A stretch of 64,000 nucleotides of DNA, taken from JAJYKC01 sp963823105. Lineage in GTDB: Bacteria > Acidobacteriota > Terriglobia > Bryobacterales > Bryobacteraceae. Made by a program: the position numbers and the translations under genes. A model generated the notes under the pieces. The model had not been told where the DNA came from and did not search any database. It saw nothing but the letters and a program-made list of their open reading frames with translations. Below, in pieces: positions 45,091 to 54,739 of the stretch. Position 1 is the first letter of the stretch. Every line of letters begins with the position of its first letter. The stretch spans positions 620,001-684,000 of the forward strand of contig CAWGKC010000017.1 of the NCBI GenBank assembly GCA_963823105.1, in the 5' to 3' direction.

Positions 45091-47346
45091 TCAACGGGTC
45101 GCAAGCGCCATTCGCAGTCGTCCGTCGTTGGTGCGGTCGACGAAATAGCGCTTCACCCCATCACCCTCCACCACCGCGGCCCCGAAGTTCGTCGCCGCCA
45201 CTAACTTCCCACCCACCCGTATCAGCCGCACCGCAATGTCCGGAAATTCGATCCGGCGCAGCGCACCGGATTGCCGGTCGTATCGCAGCAGCCCTCCGCT
45301 CTCTCCTCCGTACTCGCCATACTTCGCCAGCGCCATCCATGCCGCGTCCGGCTCCACATAAATCGCCGACACCGACGAATCGGCGATCTCATGCGGCTCG
45401 AAGATATGGAACCGGCGCTCCTTCGTATTGAAATAGCCGAACCCGCCGACGCCCGTGCTGCCCTCCCCATCGTAGAAGCTCTTGCCAAACCAGATTCGCC
45501 CATCCTCCCGCTGCCATGGGCCAATGGAATCGTCAATCTCGAATGCCTGCGCGACGGCTGCGCTAGACGCATACTCAGGGCGCGCGGCGGCAAGGTGATC
45601 GACGGTAGTTCGCGGAAGCGCGGGAACACCAACCGGAGGAGGCGCGTTGTCGTTCTCAATATAAATCACGCGGCGTTCCTCCATGCCTTCCGTCCCAATC
45701 GATGTCCGTACTCGACCGATCCACGGCCGCGCCTCGGCCTCGCCGAGCACACGGAAAGCGGGTTCTCGATCCGCCCTGTATTCCACCGCGATCAGCCGCT
45801 GCGTGTCGGAGCCGACGAGCACCGCGCTCCCGGCGCCTTGGAAACAGCGGTACATCGCGAACGGCCGATACGAGAACTGCCCCAACAATTTCTTCGCCCG
45901 CACATCGTAAACCCACTTCTGATTCGGGAAACGCTCTGACTTATCGCCTTCGCAGGAGATTACCGAGTCGGTCGCAGTAACTCGCTCAACGCGCGCGGCG
46001 CAGTCCCGAAACCCGGACTTACTCCCGAGCGAATACACCCGCTCCGGCCGCGTCTTCTCTTGCAGAAATAACCCGATCTTTCGGTCTTCGCTCCACATGG
46101 TCCACGAGGTTTGTTCGAGCGGTGAGGCCTTCGGACTGCCGATCGCAATTACCAGATCCAGCTCCTCCGTCACGCCCGCTCGCGCCAACACTCCGAAATG
46201 CGCCAAACCGGCGTCCGCGCGTTTGAAAACTCCGAACGCCGCCGAATCGGATGAGATCGGCGCGAACGCCGGAGATATGCCATCGCTTGTCCCAAGCTGC
46301 ACGGGCCGCGCATGCGGATCGACCAGCGAAACGGAGAAAATACGACGAGTACACTCCGGCAGCACGGTACCCGCGGACGAGACTCCTCCACAAGGAGCCG
46401 AGGCCGATCGGCACGAAAACGCCAGCCGGTTCCCGTCCGGCGACCACGACGAATGCGTGCATGACCAATCCGGATCCGACGTGATTTGCCGCCGCCCGGA
46501 ACCATCCGCATTCATCAGAAATATCTGTTCCCGCCCACGCGCATCCACGAACTCGTCGAACGCGATCCGCCTTCCGTCGGGCGACCATGCCGGCGATCCG
46601 CCGTCGAGGAGCGGATCGGTAAGGCGAATGTCGTTCGATCCGTCGGCGTTGGCGGTATGGACCGCCCACTGCGCCCGCGGCTGTTCTACCGAAAATGCGA
46701 GCTTCTTTCCATCCGGAGACCACGCCTGAGTAGACGCGTTTGGGATCAATAGCCGCGGTTCGCCGCTACCGTCCGCCGGTACAAGGAACAGTTGGAACCG
46801 AATCGGTTCGGTGCGGGTCCCTGGGAGATTTTCTAACGAATCCGGTACCCCGGAAATGGCGAACGTCTTCCCGTCCGGCGACCATGCCACCCCATCGATC
46901 ACCGACGCCATCCGCCGAACGGTATGACGGTTGCCGCCATCGCGATCCATAACGCAAAGCTCCACGGAGTGATAAGTTTCGAATCCCTTTTTCTCCCCGT
47001 ACGCCGGTTTCGTTCGCGGCCCGGAATCGTGGATAAATACGATCCGCCGTCCATCGGGCGACCAAGCCGGTCCATAGCTGCGCCCGTCGTTCGTTAACGC
47101 CTTCAATTGAGTCCCATCGCCGCTCATCGAGTAAATATCCTCCACTGGCAACGGAGGCCCGCCATCCGGAGCGTGCGTGAAAACGATGGTTTCTCCTTGT
47201 TGCCCCTGGCCCGAAGCGGTCGCTCCCAACAAGAAAACGAGGACGGGCGCCAATAACATCCAGCCCCGCCGCGGGGCGCGGCGTACCCGGCCGCCTCCGG
47301 CGTCTCGGAATAACCCGGGAGCGAAACGCGGCAATTCGGAAACCAT
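45091..47346 (-). CDS. TolB-like beta-propeller protein (WD40-like repeats), exported
   Basis: The product of about 751 residues has a membrane/signal segment (WMLLAPVLVFLLGATASG) and at least five PD40 repeats: AWSPDGRRIVFIHD, AWSPDGKTFAISG, AWSPDGKKLAFSV, AWSPDGRRIAFDE, SWSPDGNRLAFSC. A Cys-rich loop (SCRSASAPCGGV) and a C-terminal domain without clear family follow. It is not next to tol-pal genes, so it is not TolB itself. The start is uncertain: 47346 (used), the Met at 47262 just before the hydrophobic segment, or an upstream ATG at 47466. Confidence 0.75.
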   Translation of the reverse strand: MVSELPRFAPGLFRDAGGGRVRRAPRRGWMLLAPVLVFLLGATASGQGQQGETIVFTHAPDGGPPLPVEDIYSMSGDGTQLKALTNDGRSYGPAWSPDGRRIVFIHDSGPRTKPAYGEKKGFETYHSVELCVMDRDGGNRHTVRRMASVIDGVAWSPDGKTFAISGVPDSLENLPGTRTEPIRFQLFLVPADGSGEPRLLIPNASTQAWSPDGKKLAFSVEQPRAQWAVHTANADGSNDIRLTDPLLDGGSPAWSPDGRRIAFDEFVDARGREQIFLMNADGSGRRQITSDPDWSCTHSSWSPDGNRLAFSCRSASAPCGGVSSAGTVLPECTRRIFSVSLVDPHARPVQLGTSDGISPAFAPISSDSAAFGVFKRADAGLAHFGVLARAGVTEELDLVIAIGSPKASPLEQTSWTMWSEDRKIGLFLQEKTRPERVYSLGSKSGFRDCAARVERVTATDSVISCEGDKSERFPNQKWVYDVRAKKLLGQFSYRPFAMYRCFQGAGSAVLVGSDTQRLIAVEYRADREPAFRVLGEAEARPWIGRVRTSIGTEGMEERRVIYIENDNAPPPVGVPALPRTTVDHLAAARPEYASSAAVAQAFEIDDSIGPWQREDGRIWFGKSFYDGEGSTGVGGFGYFNTKERRFHIFEPHEIADSSVSAIYVEPDAAWMALAKYGEYGGESGGLLRYDRQSGALRRIEFPDIAVRLIRVGGKLVAATNFGAAVVEGDGVKRYFVDRTNDGRLRMALATR

Positions 47347-47797
47347 AAAAACGTCGACACCCCTTTCTTCCAGTTTGTTCCAGTACGTTCGCGAAAAGGA
47401 ATCGCCAAGATCGGCCGGCGTCCCATCACCCACGCCCGGCTTCGACAGCAAACCGCCCCGCGTCACACCGTCCTCATTTCATCCATCCTCCATCCGGCCA
47501 CCGCGACCGCGAACCCCGCGCCCGTGTAAGCTCTCACGATTTCTCCGTAATCCGCATCTCCGTGCTTCAATCCGCGAAAACCGGCCGGACGAAGGGTTGC
47601 GCGGATTGGCACTTTCTCCGCTGGCCGCCGGGCGATATCGCGCACTCGCAGGTTTCGCTTACTGAATGTTTCAGAAGAAAAAGCGGTAACTACGGCCACA
47701 ATTGCCCTCCATCGCACTTGGTACAGCCCGTGCGATGGGAAAGTTAGCCGCCCGGACACTCAGCGAAGGCGACCCGGCCGGCTGGAAAGAGTGAACC
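47347..47797. other. intergenic region with possible remnant coding on minus strand
   Basis: About 450 bases. Minus-strand frames here read protein-like stretches such as RAYTGAGFAVAVAGWRMDEM and SFSRTYWNKLEERGVDVF directly upstream of the propeller gene, in two frames separated by a stop at 47463. They may be the decayed or frameshifted 5' part of another gene. I recognise no family. Confidence 0.3.
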
Positions 47798-48475
47798 ATG
47801 AGATTCATCATAGTAACCGCGCTAGTTTTAACGCCCCTATGCGCCAAAGACAACGAGCCCGCCAAGCGGCTAGGGGAAGCGGCCGCGGTGTTTTCCGAGG
47901 TCATGACAGCGCCGGATAAAGGCATTCCTCAGGAATTACTTGAGAACGCCCACTGCATCGTGATCGTGCCGGACCTCAAGACAGCGGCATTCGTCTTTGG
48001 CGGGAAGTATGGCAAAGGGTACTTGTCCTGTCGAAACAAAGGCAATAGGGGTTGGTCCGCGCCGGGCACGGTCCGCATTGAGGGCGGTAGCGTCGGGTTC
48101 CAGATCGGAGGCTCTTCGACCGACTTGATTATGTTGGTAATGAGCGAGCGGGGAGCCGACAAATTGCTCTCCAGCAAGTTCACTTTAGGGGCGGAGGGCT
48201 CCGTCGCGGCAGGTCCGGTGGGACGCACGGCGACGGCTCAAACCGACGCCCAAATGCACGCCGACATTCTTTCGTGGTCGAGATCGCAGGGGTTGTTCGC
48301 CGGCCTTGCGCTGGAAGGCGCGACCCTGCGCCAGGACCTCGACGATAACACCACTCTGTACGGCAAGAGGCTGGAGAACCGGTATATCGTGACCAAAGGA
48401 GTTCATGCGCCCAGGGCGGCCGCGAAACTACTCGCTCTGCTCAATCGCTACTCGGCCCGGGAGCGCAAGGACTAG
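47798..48475 (+). CDS. SYLF/Ysc84-type lipid-binding domain protein, exported
   Basis: The 225-residue protein has a short signal peptide (1-16) and the SYLF domain: GIPQELLENAHCIVIVPDLK, FVFGGKYGKGYLSCRNKG, GFQIGGSSTDLIMLVMSERG, LGAEGSVAAGPVGR and LFAGLALEGATLRQDLDDN. SYLF domains bind phosphoinositides in eukaryotes; bacterial roles are unclear, likely at the envelope. An AAAGAG site precedes the ATG. Confidence 0.88.
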   Translation: MRFIIVTALVLTPLCAKDNEPAKRLGEAAAVFSEVMTAPDKGIPQELLENAHCIVIVPDLKTAAFVFGGKYGKGYLSCRNKGNRGWSAPGTVRIEGGSVGFQIGGSSTDLIMLVMSERGADKLLSSKFTLGAEGSVAAGPVGRTATAQTDAQMHADILSWSRSQGLFAGLALEGATLRQDLDDNTTLYGKRLENRYIVTKGVHAPRAAAKLLALLNRYSARERKD

Positions 48476-48557
48476 CCGGAATCGGCGGAAAGCTCTCCGC
48501 CCCTCGGCCGCATGACGGCGTGGGTCGCCTGCTATTCGGAGCAACCCCGCAACATTC

Positions 48558-48680
48558 GTGGGTTATCCCGGATTCCAATATGGCGGACGTTTGTTCATGC
48601 GGGTTGGCCGGTCGCCCAAACGCTCGGCGGACAACTGGTATCATATCGTCGATCCTTACTTCGCTTACGCCCGCGAACGG
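48558..48680 (+). pseudogene. possible remnant of an exported acidobacterial protein
   Basis: A stretch reads GYPGFQYGGRLFMRVG, then DNWYHIVDPYFAYARE, similar in pattern to the Trp/Tyr/Gly-rich C-terminus of small exported proteins common in Solibacter-type genomes. There is no intact gene around it. The assignment rests on memory of the pattern and is weak. Confidence 0.25.
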
Positions 48681-48740
48681 TTTACCCAGAGGCGTTTAAA
48701 AAGCGCAGTCACGCCGAAGGATAGATTCGCGGGAGTAACC

Positions 48741-48953
48741 ATGAACAAAACGCTAGGATTGATTCTAATTGGGCTTGGGTTAGTTGGTCTTGCGTGGGGA
48801 GGATTTACATATACGACCAGGGAAAAGGTGGTCGATATCGGGCCGATTCACGCGACTCGCGAAAAGACACATAACATCCCACTGCCTCCGATCGCGGGAG
48901 CGGTGTTGCTCGCCGGCGGCATTGTCCTTCTGGTAATGGACAGGAAACGATAA
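48741..48953 (+). CDS. small membrane protein (DUF3185-like)
   Basis: The 70-residue product has two helices: LGLILIGLGLVGLAWGGFTY and PIAGAVLLAGGIVLLVMD, separated by TTREKVVDIGPIHATREKTH, the layout of DUF3185 proteins. GGGAG precedes the ATG at 48741. Function unknown. Confidence 0.8.
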   Translation: MNKTLGLILIGLGLVGLAWGGFTYTTREKVVDIGPIHATREKTHNIPLPPIAGAVLLAGGIVLLVMDRKR

Positions 48954-49080
48954 CGTTCCGGCCTTCGAACGGCTTTTAGGGAATCCGCGCCAAAGTGAAT
49001 CGCGCGCTGGCGGGCCGGCCTACGCACTTTGCCAGGGTGTAGAATAAACTCCACGCTCGTGAAGCGAGGGGGGAATTCAA

Positions 49081-51024
49081 ATGGCCCGAAGCAAGCAACC
49101 CGCCTGTGACCGCCGCGATTTTCTGAAGGGCGCCGCAACCGGCGCGGCCGCGTTGCTGGCAAAGCCTCCCGCCGCCGAAGCGCAGCAGGCCGAACCCGAA
49201 CGGGCCATGGCGCCGCCTCCCTCCGCGCGGCAAATCGCCATGGAAACCGCCCCTCCGCCTCCCCGCGCGGATCTCTACACCACCGATCGCCCCGGCGCCG
49301 ACTTCATGGTCGACGTCCTGAAAAGCCTCGGGTTCGACTACATCTGCGCCAACCCCGGGTCCAGCTTCCGCGGTCTTCAGGAATCCTTCATCAATTACGG
49401 CGGCAATCGCGACCCCGAATGGATCACCTGTTGTCACGAGGAGTCCTCCGTGGCAATGGCCCACGGTTACTTCAAAATCGAAGGCAAGCCGCTGCTCATC
49501 ATGGCCCATGGCACCGTCGGCCTCCAACATGCCTCGATGGCGATTTATAACGCCTATGCCGACCGCGTTCCCGTCTTCATCGTCCTCGGCAACGAGCAGG
49601 AAATCAACTTCCGCCGCGGCGACGTCGAGTGGAAGCATAGCGTGCAGGACGCCCCCGCATTGGTTCGCGATTTCACGAAGTGGGACGACTCTCCGGCGTC
49701 GCTCGGCCACTTCGCCGAATCCGTCGTCAAGGCTTACAAGGTCGCCATGACTCCGCCCATGGCCCCGGTAGTTATCTCGGCGAATGGCCAACTTCAAGAA
49801 GAGCCCATGGCCGACCGCGATCGCCGCACCCTCCATGTCCCGAAGCTTACTCTCGCCTCTCCGCCGGCCGGAGATTCCGGCGCGGTTGCCGAAGCCGCGC
49901 GGATGTTAGTCGACGCCGAGAACCCCGTCATCTACGCCGGGCGTGTCGCGCGTACGCCTAATGGCATAAAACTGCTGGTGGAACTCGCCGAGACCCTGCA
50001 AGCTCCCGTCCAGGACCGCCGCCTCCGCATGATTTTTCCGTCAGCCCATCCGCTGTACAACAGCGGAAGCATCCCGGACGCGGACGCGATCCTCGCTTTG
50101 GAAGTCGCCGATCTTTGGTTTGCCACACACCGTCAAACTCCCATGAACCGCACCGGCATGGTGAACCGGTCGCTGATCAAACCCGGAACGAAACTCATCA
50201 CCATTACATCGGAAGACCTCTTCAGCCACAGCAATTACCAGGATTTCGGCCGCTATGCCGAGGTGGATCTGTCGCTCGCCGCCGACGCCGAAGCGACCCT
50301 TCCTTCGCTAATCGAAGCCTGCCGGAAACGCATCACACCCAGTCGCAGACAGGCCATGGAGGCGCGCGGCAAGCGCCTCGCCGAACGCCACAACGAGAAT
50401 CGCGATCGCGATTTCGACGACGCCGCATACGGCTGGGACGCAAGCCCAGTCAGCACGGCCCGCCTGTCCGCCGAGCTATGGAATCAGATCCGGCATGAGG
50501 ATTGGTCTCTCGTTTCCGAAACCGTCTTTGTCAGTAACTGGCCGGGGAGACTATGGGATTTCGACAAACCCTATCAATACATCGGAGGACAGGGCGCATA
50601 CGGGATCGGTTACGGCGCGCCGGCCGCCGTCGGCGCCGCTCTCGCGAACAAGAAGCACGGCCGTCTCAGCGTCAACATTCAATGCGACGGCGATCTCAAC
50701 TACGCTCCTGGCGTTCTGTGGACGGCCGCGCATCATCGCATTCCCCTCCTGACAATCATGCACAACAATCGCGCCTATCATCAGGAAATGATGTATCTGC
50801 AGGATATGGCCAACCGCGCGCAGCGCCGTCCCGACCAAGCCCAGATCGGCACGGCGATCACGAATCCGAATATCGACTATGCGCTCATGGCCAAAGCATA
50901 CGGAATGTACAGCGCCGGCCCCATCGATAACCCCAACGACCTTGGGCCCGCGATCAAGGCGGCCATCGAGGTCGTCAAGCGCGGCGAACCCGCTCTGATC
51001 GATGTAGTAACTCAGCCGAGGTAA
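49081..51024 (+). CDS. Tat-exported thiamine diphosphate-dependent enzyme (acetolactate synthase/benzoylformate decarboxylase fold)
   Basis: The 647-residue product starts with a twin-arginine signal (RRDFLKGAATGAAALLA, residues 11-27) followed by a Pro-rich linker. The rest is a complete three-domain ThDP enzyme: catalytic Glu in CCHEESSVAMAHGYFK, AHGTVGLQHASMAIYNAY, a central domain, and the ThDP motif CDGDLNYAPGVLWTA ending IMHNN. Most relatives are cytoplasmic; export via Tat implies cofactor loading before transport. It likely decarboxylates or oxidises a 2-oxo acid. The cytochrome gene 5 bases downstream suggests electrons pass to the respiratory chain. Confidence 0.88.
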   Translation: MARSKQPACDRRDFLKGAATGAAALLAKPPAAEAQQAEPERAMAPPPSARQIAMETAPPPPRADLYTTDRPGADFMVDVLKSLGFDYICANPGSSFRGLQESFINYGGNRDPEWITCCHEESSVAMAHGYFKIEGKPLLIMAHGTVGLQHASMAIYNAYADRVPVFIVLGNEQEINFRRGDVEWKHSVQDAPALVRDFTKWDDSPASLGHFAESVVKAYKVAMTPPMAPVVISANGQLQEEPMADRDRRTLHVPKLTLASPPAGDSGAVAEAARMLVDAENPVIYAGRVARTPNGIKLLVELAETLQAPVQDRRLRMIFPSAHPLYNSGSIPDADAILALEVADLWFATHRQTPMNRTGMVNRSLIKPGTKLITITSEDLFSHSNYQDFGRYAEVDLSLAADAEATLPSLIEACRKRITPSRRQAMEARGKRLAERHNENRDRDFDDAAYGWDASPVSTARLSAELWNQIRHEDWSLVSETVFVSNWPGRLWDFDKPYQYIGGQGAYGIGYGAPAAVGAALANKKHGRLSVNIQCDGDLNYAPGVLWTAAHHRIPLLTIMHNNRAYHQEMMYLQDMANRAQRRPDQAQIGTAITNPNIDYALMAKAYGMYSAGPIDNPNDLGPAIKAAIEVVKRGEPALIDVVTQPR

Positions 51025-51029
51025 CCCAC

Positions 51030-51393
51030 ATGACTCGGATCGTCTTACTTTCTTTCGCTGCCGTCGCAACGGCCTTCGCTCAGCAGAGCGCCTCGCCTCC
51101 CGACGGCGACGCGGCGAACGGCAAAATCCTATTCACCAAAATCGGCTGCTACGAATGCCACGGTTACGCCGGCCAGGGCGGCCGCGCCGGAGCGCGCATC
51201 GTGCCCAATCCATTCCGAGTGCAGGATCTGATTCGCTACGTCCGCCGCCCCGCGGGCGAAATGCCGGCCTACACCGAGAAAGTAGTGCCCGATCGGGATC
51301 TTGAGAGACATCTACGCCTACCTCAAGTCCTTCCCTCCGCCCAAATCGGTCAAGGAGATCCCGCTTCTCAGTAACATCAAGGAGCGCAAATAG
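51030..51393 (+). CDS. c-type cytochrome, partner of ThDP enzyme, 3' frameshift
   Basis: The repaired product has about 120 residues: signal peptide (ending AFAQ), haem-binding CYECH in TKIGCYECHGYAGQGGR, and the distal Met in AGEMPAYTEKVV. A +1 shift at about 51297-51306 restores DIYAYLKSFPPPKSVKEIP and an end at 51393, as normal for class I cytochromes; unrepaired, it would stop at 51374 with an unrelated tail. It is separated from the ThDP gene by only 5 bases. Confidence 0.85.
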
Positions 51394-51398
51394 CCGCG

Positions 51399-51444
51399 CC
51401 GGCCAAAAAGCTCCACCGCACATCCTGCGGTGGAGCTTGGCCGG
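51399..51444. terminator. strong hairpin between convergent genes
   Basis: AAGCTCCACCGCA (51408-51420), loop CATCC, then TGCGGTGGAGCTT (51426-51438): a perfect 13-bp stem, with an outer CCGGCC/GGCCGG pair. On the minus strand the stem is followed by TTTTT-like sequence from the A-run at 51405-51409, so it can terminate the minus-strand gene; on the plus strand the A-run precedes it. Probably a bidirectional barrier. Confidence 0.65.
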
Positions 51445-51456
51445 TTCGACCCGCGC

Positions 51457-51888
51457 TTAGCGAACATTCAGAGCGGGGACGATCAGCAAGGCCATGGTCT
51501 GGCCACTGCCTTCCGAGGCGATTTCGCGCTCCAGTTTGGACGGCGCAATGTTCCCGCAGACCGCGTCCGTCTTGACCGCGGCCAGGAAGTAACGATCGCC
51601 CGCCTTGTGGAACACGAGCACGTTCTTGTCCCCCACGCGCCGGTATGCCTTCTCGCCGCCGGGCGCCAGCACGACAATCGTCTCGTGGGTTTCGACATTC
51701 CGGATCGACATCAGGTCGCCTGTCGGGGAAGCCTCGGACATGGTGTACTCGCCGGCCGGCAGCGTGGTGTTCTGCACGGTGAATGCGAATGGGATGTCGG
51801 CAGTTGCTCTGGTCTGTGCGCAGAGCCCGCTGGCCCCCAGCAATGCAACCGCGCCGACGCTCAGAATCATGGTGTTTAACGTTTTCAT
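51457..51888 (-). CDS. exported hypothetical protein (acidobacterial type)
   Basis: The 143-residue protein has a signal peptide (1-24, ending LCAQ), then ATADIPFAFTVQNTTLPAGE, LMSIRNVETHETIVVLAP, VLVFHKAGDRYFLAAVKTD and a Ser/Glu-rich end. Many such small exported proteins with a TADIPFAF start occur in Acidobacteriota; their function is unknown, though a beta-barrel or stress role is possible. AGGAGC precedes the ATG. Confidence 0.75.
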   Translation of the reverse strand: MKTLNTMILSVGAVALLGASGLCAQTRATADIPFAFTVQNTTLPAGEYTMSEASPTGDLMSIRNVETHETIVVLAPGGEKAYRRVGDKNVLVFHKAGDRYFLAAVKTDAVCGNIAPSKLEREIASEGSGQTMALLIVPALNVR

Positions 51889-52109
51889 TGAAGTGGCTCC
51901 TTTGTTCTCCTCTAAGTTCGTTTCTCAGTGGATCACGGCGGATAAGAATGCAAGCGCTCCGCCAAACCCGATACCGCTCGACGTTTTAGCGCAAGTCTCT
52001 GATAATCCAGCCGATTGAAACCCAAGCCGAACCGCGCCCGCCCTCCATTCCGTCCGCCGGATTGAATATCCAGGTGAATCGGGTAACCAAAAGGTGAACA
52101 ATAGAGGAT

Positions 52110-53961
52110 GTGACAAACCCCAGGCTCCTCGTGATCGCCGGCCCGGAGCTTGGCGTCAGTTATCCGATCGCCGTCGACTCGTTTGCCATCGGGCGCGACG
52201 TTCAGAACCACCTCTCCCTCGCCGACCCGTCGGTTTCGGGCGAGCACTGCCTCATCCTCCGCCAAGGAGACGATTTCCTGATTCGCGATCTGGGCAGCTT
52301 CCACGGCACTCTCTTAAACGACGCGCGGGTAACCGAGCGCGCGCTGGCAAACGGGGATCGCATCAAGATCGGCGGGAGCCTGCTGCGATTTCTGGCCGGT
52401 GGGGAGATTGTCTGCGAAGAGACCGGCGCCGGCATCCCCGCCATCGAGATCCCCATCGGCCAGGCCGAGCTTCCCGCGGCGCTGGAGAATTCCCGCGATC
52501 TGCAGACTCTTCTGCGCATGAGCATCATGCTGCACTCGTTTCACGCCCTCTACCGGGTGCGCCGATCGCCCGCCCGCGAGACCCTGGAGCGGCACGTGCT
52601 CGAGTTCATCTTCGAGGCCATCCCCGCCAGCCGCGGCGCCATCCTCCTCTGCGAAGAAGGCCTGAGCGATCCCGCCTTCCTCTCCCTTCGAAGCCGGGAA
52701 TCGGCGCAGCACCGGCCGGTGGTCGTCAACCGCGCCTTAGTCCGGCGCGTCACCGAGGAGCGTTGCGGATTGATCGTCGAGAATCCCGAAGCCGCGCGAA
52801 CCGCCGGCGCCGTCCCCGATAACTCCGCCGCCCTCCTGTTGGCGCCGCTGCTCATCCGCGAGCAAGTCTGCGGCATCGTCTATCTGGAAGGCGCGGCGTT
52901 TCGAGAGCCGCACCTGCAACTGCTCGTGGCCTTCGTGCAAATCGCCTCGATGGCCCTGGAGAACGCCTTCCACCTCGAATGGCTCGAGACCGAGAACGCG
53001 CGGCTGGAATCGGAACTTCACCCCGGCCATCACATGATCGGCGACAGCCCCTGCCTGCGCGACTTGCAGCGCAACATCCTCCGCGCCGCGCAGACCAATT
53101 CCACCGTCCTGATCGTCGGCGAAACCGGCACTGGCAAGGAACTCGTGGCGCGCGCCATGCACCAAAACAGTCCGCGCGCCGGACACCCTTTTATGGCGGT
53201 GAACTGCGCCGCGCTGGCCGAGACGCTGCTGGAGAGCGAGCTGTTCGGCCACGAGAAAGGAGCATTCACCGGAGCCTTCGCCCAGAAGAAGGGACGCCTG
53301 GAAGTGGCCGCCGGCGGAACCGTTTTCCTCGACGAAATCGGCGAGATGCCATTGCAGCTACAAGCCAAGCTGCTGCGCGTGCTGCAGGAGCGGCAAATGG
53401 AACGGGTGGGCGGCACGCAGCCCGTCAAGCTGGATATTCGGCTCATCGCCGCCACCAATCGCAACCTCGAAGCGGAGATACACGCGGGAAGGTTTCGCCA
53501 GGATCTTTATTACCGTCTCAACGTGGTGACCCTGAAGACGCCGCCTCTGCGCGAGCGCCAGTCCGATATTCCCGCGCTCGCGATGCACTTCGCCTCGAAA
53601 TTCGGCGCGCAATGCGGCCGTCGCATCGGCGGCATCTCGCCGGAGGCCGAGGCGTATCTTATGCACTACGACTGGCCGGGCAACATCCGCGAGTTGGAGA
53701 ACGCCCTGGAGCGCGCCGTCGGTGCTCGGCTCAAGCGACATCGTTCAACTGGAAGACCTGCCCGAAAGCATCCGCGAGATCGCCCGCCCCGCCGACGTAG
53801 TCCGTGCTCCCGGCTTGCAAGACGCCATCGATCGCGCCAAACGCGAAGCCATCGCCCACGCGTTCCAGCAAGCCAAGAACGACCACGCCGGCGCCGCCAA
53901 GTTACTCGGCATACATCAGAATTATCTCTATCGCTTGATGCGGAATCTGGGGATGCGGTAA
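52110..53961 (+). CDS. sigma54-dependent regulator with FHA and GAF domains, one frameshift
   Basis: The repaired product is about 617 residues. An FHA domain comes first (FAIGRDVQNHLSLADPSVSG, DLGSFHGTLLND), then a GAF domain (about 130-290). The AAA+ domain follows, with Walker A GETGTGKELVARAM, the sigma54-contacting EKGAFTGAF and Walker B GTVFLDEIGEMP, and finally a Fis-type helix-turn-helix (AAKLLGIHQNYLYRLMRNLG). A +1 shift at GG 53721-53722 is needed. FHA domains read phosphothreonine, so a Ser/Thr kinase probably controls it. The start is GTG at 52110. Targets are unknown. Confidence 0.9.
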
Positions 53962-54036
53962 ATCCCGGAGACCGGCCCTCGGTCTGCAGGATTAATCCGC
54001 CGCGATTCTCGCACGCCGGGCCTCGGAAGGATCAGA

Positions 54037-54276
54037 ATGGGAAACATGCCGCTCCTGGACCGGATCACGTGGAACCCGAATCAGATGAATGGCCAGCCGT
54101 GCATTCGTGGCATGAGGCTGACGCTGCGCCGGGTCGTGGAGGCCGTGGCGATCTATCCGAACCGCGACGACCTGTTCCGCAACTATCCCGAGCTTGAGCC
54201 CGAAGACGTTCGCCAGGCTCTGACATTCGCCGCCGCCAATCTTGAGGACAGTGCCACGGAAAGCAACGCCGCCTGA
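54037..54276 (+). CDS. DUF433 protein (antitoxin-like)
   Basis: The 79-residue product has the DUF433 pattern: DRITWNPNQMNGQPCIRGMR, LTLRRVVEAVAIYPNRDDLF, NYPELEPEDVRQALTFAAAN. DUF433 proteins usually precede a PIN-like (DUF5615) toxin and act as its antitoxin; no such gene follows here, so it is an orphan. AAGGATCAG lies before the first ATG; the Met at 54046 is an alternative. Confidence 0.85.
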   Translation: MGNMPLLDRITWNPNQMNGQPCIRGMRLTLRRVVEAVAIYPNRDDLFRNYPELEPEDVRQALTFAAANLEDSATESNAA

Positions 54277-54331
54277 CGCGCTCTCCATAGGCCTGGTCCT
54301 GGTAGGGCCGAACCCATCCAACTATCGCCCG

Positions 54332-54526
54332 TCAACCCTGGGACTTCGCGATCAGCTCCCGAACCTTCGGCACGAGGGCGCGAGGAACATTCATGACCGT
54401 CTCGGAGGGCTCCAGGCCAGCCTCGTCCTCCGCACCGGCCTCGTCATCGGTCTGTTCTTCGTAATGTGCGAGCACCCGTCGCACCCTGCCCTCATCCCAT
54501 CCCTCTGGAAACTTGTTCTGGTTCAT
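54332..54526 (-). CDS. small acidic hypothetical protein (antitoxin-like)
   Basis: The 64-residue product MNQNKFPEGWDEGRVRRVLA... is very acidic in the middle (TDDEAGAEDEAGLEPSE) and ends VPRALVPKVRELIAKSQG. I recall similar proteins beside small toxin genes, but the function is not established. A 22-codon frame (54523-54591) overlaps its ATG with its stop (ATGA) and could be a leader peptide or a toxin remnant. Confidence 0.6.
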   Translation of the reverse strand: MNQNKFPEGWDEGRVRRVLAHYEEQTDDEAGAEDEAGLEPSETVMNVPRALVPKVRELIAKSQG

Positions 54527-54739
54527 TGGTGTTTCTTCCTTCGGCGCTGGCGATACGCCGCCAGCGATTTCCCTGTCAGTACGTAGATCATAAATATGGA
54601 GTCCGGCTCAGGCTCCGGAACGCAGGCGACGCGTACGGCTCCGCAGCCTGCCGTCGTATCGCGGCTGAGCGTACAGCGGCTATTCGGCGCGCGATCTTAG
54701 CCGGAATCCGCGCTGGGATATAGAATAAGAAGTAGCACA

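Noticed and set aside
45091..47346. Identification of the propeller protein as TolB
   Set aside because: It is much longer than TolB, lacks pal and tol neighbours and has an extra C-terminal domain.
48441..48724. Short frames on both strands around the exported-protein remnant
   Set aside because: None is longer than 70 codons or shows a start with a ribosome site; only a weak remnant was recorded.
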